Shown: positions 23,334-33,994 of the stretch, in pieces
How the letters are laid out: every line of letters begins with the position of its first letter
Position numbering within the stretch: the first letter of the stretch is position 1
Assembly (NCBI GenBank): GCA_022497155.1
Contig: MU385710.1
Coordinates: 1,898,796 to 1,962,795, forward strand
Source: Whalleya microplaca
Lineage: Eukaryota > Ascomycota > Sordariomycetes > Xylariales > Xylariaceae
DNA length: 64,000 nt
Direction: 5' to 3'
Translations under genes and position numbers: made by a program
Notes under the pieces: generated by a model
Told to the model about the DNA's origin: nothing
What the model saw: the letters and a program-made list of their open reading frames with translations, nothing else
The model's database searches: none

Positions 23334-26300
23334 ATGCCAAGTCGGGTCTCTGCGAGGTCGACGCGCACCTCGGCCGCTGTATCGCACAAAGCCTCCAGCG
23401 CAACCCTCAATTCGCGCCCGTCCACCACCTCGCGGGTCTCGTCGTCCAATCTCGACCTTCCCGAAGAAGCGCCCGACAGTGCGCTACGCACCCAGATATG
23501 CGCTGTCTTCCGCGACGCTCAGAAGACCACCGCCACTCACAGAAAGCTGGTCGTCAGCCTTCGCAAGATCCACGAGTCTTGCTGCTACGAGCCCACGCGT
23601 CCCAACAAGCACGCCTCCAATGATTTTGACGAGGCCGACTTCAACAACGAGTTCTCGCGATGTGTCCTGAGGGCCATGCCTGTCAAAAAAAGCGAGGCCG
23701 TCGGGGAGAAGACCGTCCGCTTCGTCGGCCTGTTTTTGCGCCATGCCAACGAGAAGGATAACGAGCTGCTGGGAGAGAACGACGTCGATGCTAGCACCAT
23801 GCCCGAGACCCCCAGCACCCGCCTAACCACTCAAGTTATGGAGGCCGTTTTGCCCTTACTCACCTCCAAGGACAAGTTTGTTAGATATAGATCCACTCAG
23901 CTGATCTCCCACATCATCAACTCCCTCGACGCAATCGACGACGACCTGTTCCAGAAACTGCGCCACGGCCTCCTCAAGCGGATCCGCGACAAGGAGGCCA
24001 TGGTCCGTTCGCAGGCCGTACTTGGTCTCGGTAGGTTGGCTGGCAATCAAGTCGAGGGCATGGTCAACTCCGACGACAGCGAGGATGATGCCGAGACTGG
24101 CCTACTCGAGAAGCTCCTCGAGGTCTTACAGAACGACCCTAGCGCCGATGTGAGGCGCTCGCTTTTGGTGAACCTGCCTATCCTGCCCAACACACTTCCC
24201 TACCTCTTGGAACGTGCTAGAGACCAGGATCCCGCCACTCGCCGTGCCGTCTACTCTAGACTGTTACCCGCGCTTGGCGACTTTCGACATCTCTCCCTTT
24301 CGATGCGTGAGAAGTTGCTTCGCTGGGGCCTACGGGATAGGGATGAGAATGTGCGAAAGGCTGCCGGAAGGCTTTTCCGTGAACGTTGGATCGAGGACTG
24401 CGCTGGCGTCGACCAGCCCGAAGACGGCGAGAAGTCGACCGATCCCGCACCTCCGACTCTAGACGGTCTTCTTGAATTGCTAGAGCGCGTAGATGTCGTC
24501 AACTCTGGCGTGGAAAATGGCGTGGCGCTAGAGGCCATGAAGGGCTTCTGGGAAGGAAGACCGGATTACCGAGATGCTGTGGTCTTCGATGATACCTTCT
24601 GGGAGACACTGAGCGCCGAATCCGTATTCATCGCACGAAGCTTCAACGACTTTTGTCGGGCCGAAGGTAACGGCAAATACGAGTCCCTGGTCGAAGAGAA
24701 GCTACCCGAGGTCACCAAGTTAGCGTTCTTCCTCGAACGTTACCTCAATGTTCTCATCGAGGCTATCAGGAGGGTGAATAATCAGGATCAGGTGGACGAT
24801 GAGGAGGAGGAAGATACGGTAGAGCAGGAGTTCATTGTTGAGCAGCTACTACACATCATCCTCACTCTGGACTATTCCGACGAAGTTGGCCGACGGAAGA
24901 TGTTCGCTCTACTGCGACAAAGTTTGTCAATAGCAGAGCTGCCCGATGAAGTCACCAAGTTGACCATCGACGTGCTCCGCGATATTTGTGCCCCCGACAC
25001 AGCCGGCGAGAAGGAGTTCTGCAGCGTCGTCCTCGAAGCCGTTGCAGATGTTCACGATACCATAGTTGACGAGTCGGCAATCGGCGACGGCGACGAAAGC
25101 TTCCATTCGGCTCGGTCCGAAGTCAGCGGTGACAGCACTCCCACGAAGAACGGGAAACATGGCAAGGATTCCGATATGAGCGAGGAAGAGGCTCGGGAGA
25201 AAGCGATCAAAGAGATCATGATCAACATGAAGTGCTTGCATATCGTCCAGTGCATGCTCTCCAACGTGGAGGGGACCTTGCAACAGAATGACCATCTGGT
25301 GTCCATGCTCAACAACCTAGTCGTCCCAGCCGTCCGCAGCCATGAAGCCCCAGTCCGGGAACGTGGGTTGGTTTGCCTGGGTCTGTGTTCGCTCCTCGAT
25401 CGTCCGCTTGCCGAAGAAAACCTGACCCTTTTCATGCATTTTTTCAGCAAGGGGCACGCGGCTCTTCAAATCACCGCGCTCCAGATCTTGACCGATATTC
25501 TGAATGTGCATGGCGCGCAGCTGCTCACAGCAAATCCAACGCTGCTGAAGGTGTATGTCCGCGCACTTCGCTCTGGATCGAAGAACCCGGAGGTTCAAGG
25601 AGCAGCAACCGTAGCTGTGTCGAAGTTGCTCTTAGGTCGCGTCGTCACCGATCACGACACGTCCGCCGAACTACTCAAGACACTTATCGTCGCATACTTT
25701 GATCCTTCGACTGCTGGGAACCAAGGTGTCAGGCAGGCTCTCAATTACTTTCTCCCGGTGTTCTGCTTCTCAAGGGCCGAAAACCAGGACCTTATGCGAT
25801 ACGTAGCACTTGACGCCTTACATGCTCTCTACAATGTTAGAGAGGGCATCGATGACGACGACATGGACGTCGCTGACGAGATGGTTAGTCTCAGTACGAT
25901 TGGTGCTTGTCTAGTCGACTGGACGGACCCTCGAAAGTGCTACACCCCTGGCATTCCCATGGACGCGGACAAGAAGAATGTGAACAGCGACGTCCACCTT
26001 GGACTTGCCAAGGATATCCTCGACAAGCTCAACAGTAACTTTAGCAGTAAGTTCCTAACGATCGTTCGGGCTTGGTCACACGGCTGATAATTTCGCAGAA
26101 GAAGAGAAGAAAGTCATTGCGCCTCTGCTTGGCAAGCTGTACATCTCGCCCACCTCGTCCGAGGACAAGATCCGCAGCTTGTACGAAGATGTGTCGGCAG
26201 CCGTCGAAGAAAATCTACTGTCAGACGCCACAAGCAGAAATGCTCTGTATAAAATCCACGTGAGCCTCGGCAAGATAGTAAATCAGCTTGGTGAACAAGA

Positions 26301-26508
26301 TAAGATGTCAAGACGAAGTGCTAGCAGGAGTGTGTCTGTTGTTCCGGAAGATAAGCCTGTCACAGATGATGCCACCATTGTTCCGGAAGCGCCGATTGAA
26401 GAGGAACAAGAGGAGGTCGTCGAAGACGGCGGCGATGACTCTACTGTGATCCGTAGGAGCGAAGGCGATTCACTCGTTGACGACTTGTTGACAGATGGGG
26501 AGGCATGA
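23334..26508 (+). CDS. YCG1: Condensin complex subunit 3 (Ycg1/Cnd3/CAP-G)
   Basis: Exon 1 is 23334-26046 and exon 2 is 26099-26508. The 52-nt intron has donor GTAAGT and acceptor GCAG; the protein is 1040 residues. A disordered Ser/Thr/Arg-rich N-terminus (about 1-45) precedes HEAT repeats (for example VRSQAVLGLGRLAGNQVEG near 224) and the C-terminal Cnd3 domain (about 640-900, around LVVPAVRSHEAPVRERGLVC). It ends in an acidic tail (about 990-1040) containing EEEQEEVVEDGGDD. CAP-G subunits are the HEAT-repeat subunits that, with the kleisin Brn1, bind DNA in condensin and act in mitotic chromosome compaction (family knowledge). Without the splice the frame would end after 917 residues in an unrelated tail. 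Length and layout match yeast Ycg1 (about 1035). Confidence 0.93.
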
Positions 26509-28044
26509 TGGGCAGGACATTGGACTATGTGATTTAGGTTTTCCTTTCTCTACGGCATATGTAATGTATGAATGAATGCTATGTGTCTTCGACACGTTGG
26601 GCCAATGAATTTATGACGATAACCTAAGCGTTTCTAAGCACCTGACCGACTCCATCCTTCTCATCTTAACAAACTATTATAATAACTGGAAGCTACCCGT
26701 TATCGTCATTTCAATCGCTACAAGCTGTCTTGGAAAGCTGAGGAACGAGTATAGAAGCCTCTTCGGGTGCTACTAAACTCCCGCGCAGACAATTAGCCGG
26801 CGAGTCGAAGCTACAGCATACTTCCTAACGAGGTTCTCGTGCATAATATTTACACAGGCAAACTCCTAAACTCTGAGAGTCCAAGAAAACGAGAGGCGAC
26901 ACAACGAGTACTGCCACTGATTATTCTATGTATCATTCTCATGAGTCTCGGAATATTTCCAACTGTTTAATATTATAATACACAATACGATAATAAAGTT
27001 TCAAGATGGTATATGGATATACTGTTCGAAAGTACGTACCCGAGCGCTGTTAATTCTTCTTGAATAGAATGTGAATCGCCTCCTTAGCCTTCATTACCTA
27101 GATTTGCCTATTCTTGAAGTTGAGGACTCCCAATTGTCGCTTAAAACTCTGATGTTTACACATCAATTGAGCTAAACACTGGTATAACCTTCGGTCTATA
27201 ATTAGACTACAACTCTCCAATTACATGGGCAGTAGTACTCTTGTCCCTGGTCTCTGCGCTGCGCGACCAATCAAAGATGAATGGAAAGCTTCCACAGCTA
27301 GACGTATGCAATTAGACTGTCTTTGACAAATTGAATATCCAGTGGTCTATCTCCAACAGCAGGCAGTCTAGTTGCTAGCGCAATGCGAAGTATTAAAAAC
27401 GTGAATGTTTTCGCATCGGAGAGTAGCCCTGAACCTGCAGGAATAGAAGGTGTTGCTGGTCACGAATTCGGAAAGCTAGTCCGATAGTCATAGCGAGCTG
27501 TTATGTCCTTGCCCGCAGACATGCAGGTTGCCGTCGAGCGCATCAACAGAAGGTTGAGCAACAAATACTATTGTTCATGCATTGACTAGGCGATACGGGG
27601 CTTGCTAGGCAGGCCTTTCAAGAACGCCGACAGGTTATCCGTGGTTGCTCCCGGATCGGTTCCAGACCTAATAAACGAACGCCCAGTTCATCCAGAAATT
27701 CATTCAGAGCTCCTCTCTAGCCAAGACTACCTTGCCAGTGAACGTATCGGCCATACAAATACAAACTGAAGATCGTATCAATTATCATCTTAGATGTGCG
27801 TGATTAACTATGTAGCTCGTCAAAGTTCATCCCACGGGCAGTATATCTTAACTGCAATCATGTCCAACTCCGAATAGCTGATGCATCCATTCGACCCAAT
27901 AATCCTTTTTCTCCATTTCCATCCGGACCAGTCTCGGTTGGGCCATACGTTCTGGTATCCCAATTTATGAGGGTATCATAACTCCACCAACGTAACCAAC
28001 ACCGTCTAGAATGAGGCGTCACACTAGATTGTAAGTAGGCTCGC
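26509..28044. other. Intergenic region, no recognisable gene
   Basis: About 1.5 kb between two gene 3' ends, so no promoter is required here. No ORF over 60 codons is visible and no domain is recognised on either strand. It could be the remnant of a lost gene. A tRNA-like A-box word near 27165-27180 (minus strand) was examined and rejected. Confidence 0.45.
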
Positions 28045-29525
28045 TTACGAGTAAAGGCTGGCTACCTGTTCAAGTGCAAACAACTCAACGCTTCGTTTTG
28101 AATGGGAGGTGGTAGTTGAAATAGTCAGGTTTCCAATGTCGCACCAGTTTTTCACAGGCTATACAGCAATGTGAGTTACACGTGCGAAATCAATGTAGAT
28201 AGGATAGAGGCTATAAGAGGGAGGCTTACCAAGCAACTCAGATACTTGCACCAGCTGCAATTGTTCTGATTCGCATAGAAATTGTTGAGTAGAACGATGA
28301 AGACGACTATGACGAGAATGAGGAAGCCGGCGCGGACCAACCACCAGGCCCACCAGAGAGGCTTGCGGCCCTTGAAAAAGCCGACGGGATTTCTGTGGAA
28401 TGACGGGAATGCGACGCTGGTAATGCCGCCGCCTACGCTGGAGTACGAAGGCCCGCCAAAGTGGTCCTCTCCAATCTTGCGACGGAGCGCATTCGGCGAG
28501 TGAAGGACACTGACACCCAGGCATATACCCACGATGAAGCCGCCGATGTGAGAGAAGTTGTCGAGACCAGGGAGAAGACCGAGCGCGAAGGATATGATAA
28601 TCTCGACGAGTATGAACATCAACTCTCTCATCGGGTTGCGCCTGTCGCCCCAGGAGTAGAGGAGGTCAAGCAGGGTGATGGCGATGATCCCAAACAGGGC
28701 CCCCGAGGCTCCGGTGGAGGAAATGCCCGGGGCGGCATAGTTGCCTCCCATGACGAAACCGAATATGCCGGCACTCATGTAGACGATGAAGAAGCGGATA
28801 GATCCGATGGCCCGCTCGATCTCCTTGCCCATGGTGAGCTGGAGGAGCAGGTTAAAGCCGATGTGGATGATACCAGCGTGCATAAAGATGGGAGTGATGA
28901 AGCGGTACCATTGGTTAGGGGCGGGCGTCTGGTTGAGCCCGTTGTCGGGGTCCCACTCGGGGTTCGGGACACCGCCGAAGCCGCAGAGCTCGGAGAGGGA
29001 GCACTTGTTCGAATCGTTGTAAGGGTCAAGCGAGGTGGTATTCGGACAAGGCCAGCCGAAGCCGGGCTCGGAGCCGGAGGGGGCGCGGTAATTTTGTACG
29101 CCGTCGACGTTCTTCATACAGGGGACGTATCTCGAGCCCATATTGATAAGAACCTGCTGCGAGGGGCCTATCATGGGGTTGAACTGGGGTTGGACCTGGA
29201 TTGGGGTGCCAGTCAACTGAGCTAGGGTTTGTGACATCGGATCAGTAAGTGCTTTCCCATCGGCATCCCATTGGCATTGTCGCAGTGACGAGACCTAACT
29301 TCAACTTAACTTACCGGCTTTGACGAGCTCCGCGATAAAGACGGCGATTTGTATGATGGAAAACAGGTAGACAACAATGGGTATCCTCCTCTTGTCGGAT
29401 CCCAGCATGCCGAGCTCCCCAAAGTGCAGGCGACTCGGCTTGGAGGTGCCTCGGTCGCGGCTATCCTGATCGGGGGCGTCGTAGACATGGTCGGTGGAGT
29501 CGTCAAAATAGCCGTGCTTATTATT

Positions 29526-29565
<40 letters not shown>

Positions 29566-29888
29566 CTGTTGTTGTTGTTGTTCAAATTGTGTTGCTGCAG
29601 AGGAATGTCATCGCCTCCAACGGGGGAGACATCGCCGGCTCCGGAGCCGTGATACCTCGTGTCTTGGGCAAAGGTCTGGGTGTTGGTGCTCGCGGAGTCG
29701 GGGGTTCTTGTGGGATAGACATGGTCGTCGAAGACTGTCTCGAAGGGGGAGACGGTAGATTGACCGGGACGATCGGCAGGGTTCGGTTGTGAGGTGTAGG
29801 AGGGGGGTTTCGTGGAGGATAGCGAGGGCTCGTATACATTGTGTGGTCGCGACAACGAATCGTGGTTGTAGTATTCGTTTGCGGCCAT
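28045..29888 (-). CDS. Rhomboid-family intramembrane serine protease
   Basis: Exons 29888-29315, 29221-28230 and 28158-28045 join in phase (introns 93 and 71 nt), giving 559 residues. The third exon is missed without splicing; it supplies the ending PVKNWCDIGNLTIS after CSWCKYLSCL. The N-terminal ~165 residues are cytosolic, polar and contain an Asn-rich tract (about residues 101-123). One membrane segment follows (about 172-190), then a Cys-containing luminal region, then the rhomboid core. The motif HAGIIHIGFN (His-306, His-311, Asn-315), the catalytic Ser in GASGALFG (Ser-365) and the catalytic His in SHIGGF (His-416) are all present, so it should be active. Rhomboids cut membrane proteins within the lipid bilayer. 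The extra N-terminal helix suggests a secretory-pathway rather than a mitochondrial member (inference). The substrate is unknown. Confidence 0.9.
29520..29585. repeat. Trinucleotide repeat encoding the poly-Asn tract of the rhomboid gene
   Basis: An imperfect GTT/ATT trinucleotide repeat on the + strand (AAC/AAT in the coding strand), about 20 units, lies inside exon 1 and encodes an Asn-rich tract with two Ser/Ile interruptions. It is likely length-polymorphic and in the cytosolic part of the protein, away from the active site. Confidence 0.9.
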
Positions 29889-30630
29889 GATGGATTAATG
29901 AGTAGTCTGTAGCCGACCAGAGCCAGGAGGGCGGCGCGCGGGCGAACGAGTGTTGAGTGTTCTGCTCTGTATAGTCGAGTTATGTACGACGGGAATGTTT
30001 CAGCGGACGCGGACACGGACACGGACACGTTTCAGAAGGACGGGCCAGGCGAGTAAACGACAGTATGTAATTGTGTGTGTAAATGTGTGTGTAATACGCC
30101 GGCTGTGTCTATGAAACACTGTGTATATCAGCGATCTGTGAAAACGAACGACGGGATATAAAATCAATCGAGTGCGAGTGATGGATTATAATAACGATAG
30201 ACGGATGTCTGTGTACATACGTATATGCGTGTATGCGTATATGCGTATGTGTGCACGTGTGTGTGTGTATGTGTGTGTATATGTGTGTGTATATGTGTGT
30301 GTATATGTGTGTGTGTGCGTACCTGAGGCGAGGTGAGGTGAGGAGGAGGAGGAGGGAAGAGGAAAGGCAGGAAAGGCAGGAAAGGCAAGAAGAGACTTAA
30401 TTCAATCAGAGATTGATGAATATTGTTGAAGGTACGGCTGTATTGAGGCAGAGTTCAGGTAGGAAGTGGTGCATTGCCCCAGTGTTGTCGTCACGCACGG
30501 CATAAGCACCCGTGTAACATCTACCTAAAGCAAGTGCTAGCCTGGGACAGGGAGGCGGTGCAGTGGGTACCGGTGGGTTGTAACTTGTATGTAAGGGTCC
30601 CCCCATTAAGGGGCTGGCATATCAAGGCTA
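29889..30630. promoter_or_regulatory. Microsatellite-rich 5' flank of the rhomboid gene
   Basis: It carries several simple repeats: GGACAC hexamers (about 30010-30030), GTGT-rich tracts (30070-30095), a long imperfect TGTGTGTATA repeat (about 30225-30320), GAGGT/GAGGA repeats (about 30325-30355) and GGCAGGAAA nonamers (30365-30390). No coding region is seen. Confidence 0.7.
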
Positions 30631-30639
30631 CACACATAT

Positions 30640-30860
30640 ACCTGTATAGTTAATGAAATGTAGAAATATATATTAAAATATTTCTTAACCCATTTTTCAT
30701 TACTTTTTCATTTCTACTTTTAAATATAATATAAAATGTTTTTTATTCATTTTTATATATAGATTTTAATTTTTATATTTTTATATTTTTATATTTTATT
30801 TAAACTATATCTTTATAACACGTTAACATTAATTTATTAAGCAGACGATTTATATTTTCT
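30640..30860. other. Short AT-rich island at the core/accessory boundary
   Basis: About 220 bp composed almost entirely of A and T (for example repeated TTTTTATAT words at about 30765-30800), flanked by normal-composition DNA. It looks like a RIP-degraded repeat remnant, but no element can be identified. Confidence 0.6.
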
Positions 30861-32806
30861 TACATGAACCTTTATTCACCCTTTACTCGCTCGATAAACT
30901 CATGTCCTATGGTTTACAAGAGCTTGATAGATGTACTGTCAAGGAAGGTCTAGCTATATCAAATTTGCATTAGCCCATCAAGCATCAATGGCTTTATGTT
31001 AGGTTCCTCACATCTACCTACACGCCTACACACACATCAACACACCGCGTAATACTCATTGCTGCCATCTTGCTCTTCCCGATATCAAGTTTTCTAAGGC
31101 CAAGTGCCGCCTACTTGCTGTCTCGCCACCTTATCTTCGAGGACTAGGAATGCTATAAAGCCAGTAGCACGTAGAACCCGTTGTCCCCACCCAATATACG
31201 ATACGAAGCAATGAGAGAACGCTCATTTCAGCCATTGACTTACGTGGTGCATACTCTAAGCCTGCCTCGCTGTACCTGTTTCAACCTAGGTATTGTAGCC
31301 ACCAAGTTGTATCAAGTAAGCCGGAGAGAAGACCTCGGCGTATTCATATGGAGCGTGCAATTTCTGCAGCTATATGCAAGGGCAACGATGCCTCAACCTA
31401 TGTCTTACTTCACACGATCTAGTTCTATGAACTACGGCGCCTCGTTGCTCTCAACACCGCATCGCTGGCTCAAGCTCCCATGAACCCTACCAAACCCTCT
31501 AGTTTGTTCGACATCCATCTGTACTGGGTTAGGTAAGTTGTGGTTCGATATTTTGATGTATCACTCGGGACATTCAAGTGGACTCACGAGAGTGTAGACC
31601 ACCAACGGTGAAATCTATACGATACTGGGTATGTTCTTGGTTTCTACTACCCCTTGTAAGCCCAGTGACGAGTTGTGTGCCTCTCGGTTGACAGCCAAAG
31701 CTTATTAATGTCATCCCAGGATAAGATACGGCCCAGCTGAACATGGACCACGATCCCGTATTGCCGATTTTAGTTGGACATTCCGATACCTCGTTCTGTG
31801 TTTCATGGCAATTGCACTATCTACGGGGCACTTTGAAATAAAACTGCCAGCATTGCCCTGTAAACAGGACGATGGCACCTTTATGCTGTTGGCTCGCTAT
31901 CATATGCATGGCCTACAGGTTAGTCACTGTCAAAGAAACACTCCAGATCGCGCCCGTGGCGCCGGGGCGTTCACCGCGACGCATTTGCTTCATATTGAGA
32001 GCAATGGATTGTGTAGGTCTTGAGGCTCGCTGATACTTATATAGCAGTCGAATAGGCAGGGTTTGCCGAGATGAGCTGTCAATGAGGCGGTTGCAAACGC
32101 TGGTGATTTCATGATACTCGGTCTAGTGTTGACGTTCCCAAGCCTAGGGAAGGAAGGGGACATAACTTCAGCACTTTAAGACATAGACGCAAGAAAGCTA
32201 TGTCGCCGCAGTTGATCAACTAATGAGAAATCCCGTCAATATGGCTATCTCGCCGAATATATCCGTAGAATATATCACTGAGATGAGATTCATAGCTGGC
32301 ACGGTATCCGTCACGTTTGAACCAGCCTTTCGAGTGTTTTCTGTCTACCTTGTTCTCTAATCTACTCTAGCATCTATGTGCTCACTTGGCCTTCCCACAA
32401 AGCAACCAACCCACCATTATGACCGCCTTGATAGCTGCAACAAACCATAAACTCGCCTGTACAGCACCTGTGGCCTTGGATACTGTAGTATCTAACGTCA
32501 GTATTGGCCCATCTTATGCAGTGGACCATTGTGAGCCAAATAATCCATTTCATGGATTACTAGTTCCCAGGGACACCGGTTCAAGACCACTGTCTCCTAA
32601 TAAAAAAAGAGAAAAGGGGACGGGCAGTAAATGGCGTTGGATACTTACTCCACCCGCCACATATCGCACCCACCAGTGTTCTATAGCATTTAGTAGTCAG
32701 TAAGCGTTGTGTTCAGGAAGATTGTGAATTGGTTTGGGGCCAATTCGAGGCACCTAGCAAGGATTTACGGCTTCCAGACGCGTTCGAAACGAGGGCAAAG
32801 GGTAGC
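30861..32806. other. Accessory region without recognisable gene
   Basis: Composition is normal, but short ORFs (for example 31181-31483, 31805-32023, 32386-32703 on +) have no domain and cannot be joined into a convincing spliced gene. Candidate splice words (GTAAGT at 31531; CTGATAC...TATAG near 32030) occur, so a degraded multi-exon gene is possible. I could not establish one. Confidence 0.4.
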
Positions 32807-33994
32807 TTAGACGAGATGAAGAGATTCATACAATATAAAAGCCACAGCTCTCCTATTACGTTTTGCGTTCTTCCATAGCGGTGCTAAGAGCTGCTCGTCG
32901 CTTACTAGGTCGCAGAGTAGACTTGTGATCACGACTGTCGGTACTTCGCTCACACCCAACCCGCGGCTGTTGACGATCTGGCCCGCGGCCTGGAAACTGA
33001 GCAGGGCGACGGGAGCGAGCTCATTAAAATCAATATCAGTAAGGTCTTTACGTGACGGGTAGCTACCGTTGACAATCCCGCTCTAGTGTGAACTGAAGGG
33101 TTAGTGAGCCCTAACATATCACGTTATCACGAGTCATCTAGGATAGGATATGGAACAGATGAAAGAGGCACTCTGGAATGGGGGATTTTCTGTTCCAAGA
33201 GGAAACTAATCTAGGACAGTTTAAGATTTAGGCAAAGGCTCCCAGATGACTGACCTGAACAATAGCCGCCGCGATGATGACGCAGATCATCTGCAAGAGA
33301 AAGGAAAGGAAAAGGGTTCGCCGCAGACGTGCGCCGCCGATCAGATTGTGCAGTCGAGAAAAAATGGCACACTGTGGTATCAGGAGTCAGTATCTAGTCA
33401 CTATATGGCTTGTATAATTATCAGGGCCTGAAAGTCCTGTCACACGAGCATTTGACTCCCGAATATACACCAACAATAGAATTATTGTTCCCGAGGCAGG
33501 ATGGGATGGGCAATAAACAGTTGTGGATGCTACTCACCCCCACGACGAATGAGCCCATAGAACAGAGGGAGCGGGCCCAGCCATACGGCCTATTATTCTG
33601 GTCTGATGTGCCAAGCGCGACGAAGACAGTGTTACCTTGACAAGGTGTTAGAAGTTCGCTGGTAGATTCATAGAACATGCAAGAATGAGTAGAGTGTAAA
33701 GCTGGTGTACCTGTTTGCATCGACACAAAGGTACCATAGGCTAAAGTTTGCATATCTCAGTCAGTCAAGACTCCCCAAGATATATATCCAACGGTCCATC
33801 AGGAGTGCACACCACACACCGTTATACAGAGTTCCGTCAGTGAGGCCTGTGGCAAAACAGCAGGCCAGTAAGGGCATCGCCATAGGCTCGACTTCCTCAG
33901 ACAGCCATTGAAGAAGAGTATGGCATTGAAATGGATACTTGGGCCGCCGGTGGAGGTAGCCTGTTGGTGATTCTTGCACCCACTCGCCTGGCAT
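32807..33994 (-). CDS. DUF1275 (YoaK-type) membrane protein, C-terminally shortened
   Basis: Five exons join in phase: 33994-33820, 33740-33711, 33635-33538, 33371-33255 and 33082-32807, giving 231 residues; introns are 79, 75, 166 and 172 nt. The family pattern runs through the joins: MPLLACCFATGLTDGTLYN, then AYGTFVSMQTGNTVFVALGT, a membrane segment, RLHNLIGGARLRRTLFLSFL, then ELAPVALLSFQAAGQIVNSR and EVPTVVITSLLCDL. This is the fungal DUF1275 layout, predicted to be a multi-spanning membrane protein of unknown function. Known members are usually longer. Here the frame stops soon after NRRAVAFIL, where the last one or two membrane helices should follow, and I find no downstream exon that supplies them. 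The gene may therefore be a recent pseudogene or have an unseen last exon. The start is tentative. Intron 3 belongs to the introner-like family described in the findings. Confidence 0.7.
33372..33537 (-). repeat. Introner-like intron, copy in the DUF1275 gene
   Basis: This is intron 3 of the DUF1275 gene (166 nt). On the minus strand it begins GTGAGTAGCATCC and its branch region reads GATACTGACTCCTGATACC before CAG. The ends are complementary apart from one C-A mismatch and a bulged G. The same termini occur in introns of the PEP mutase-like and MFS genes. Confidence 0.6.

Noticed and set aside
27110..27190. tRNA-like sequence on the minus strand (A-box word TAGCTCAATTGATG)
   Set aside because: There is no matching B box (GGTTCRANYCC), the D stem does not close and no acceptor stem pairs, so it is not a tRNA gene.
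28461..29225. 254-codon open frame on the + strand opposite the rhomboid gene
   Set aside because: It is antisense to the catalytic exon, and its Gly/Glu/Val-rich composition reflects codon bias of the real gene.
32700..32806. Additional last exon for the DUF1275 gene using donor GTATGA at its end
   Set aside because: Downstream acceptors give readings with early stops and no membrane helix.
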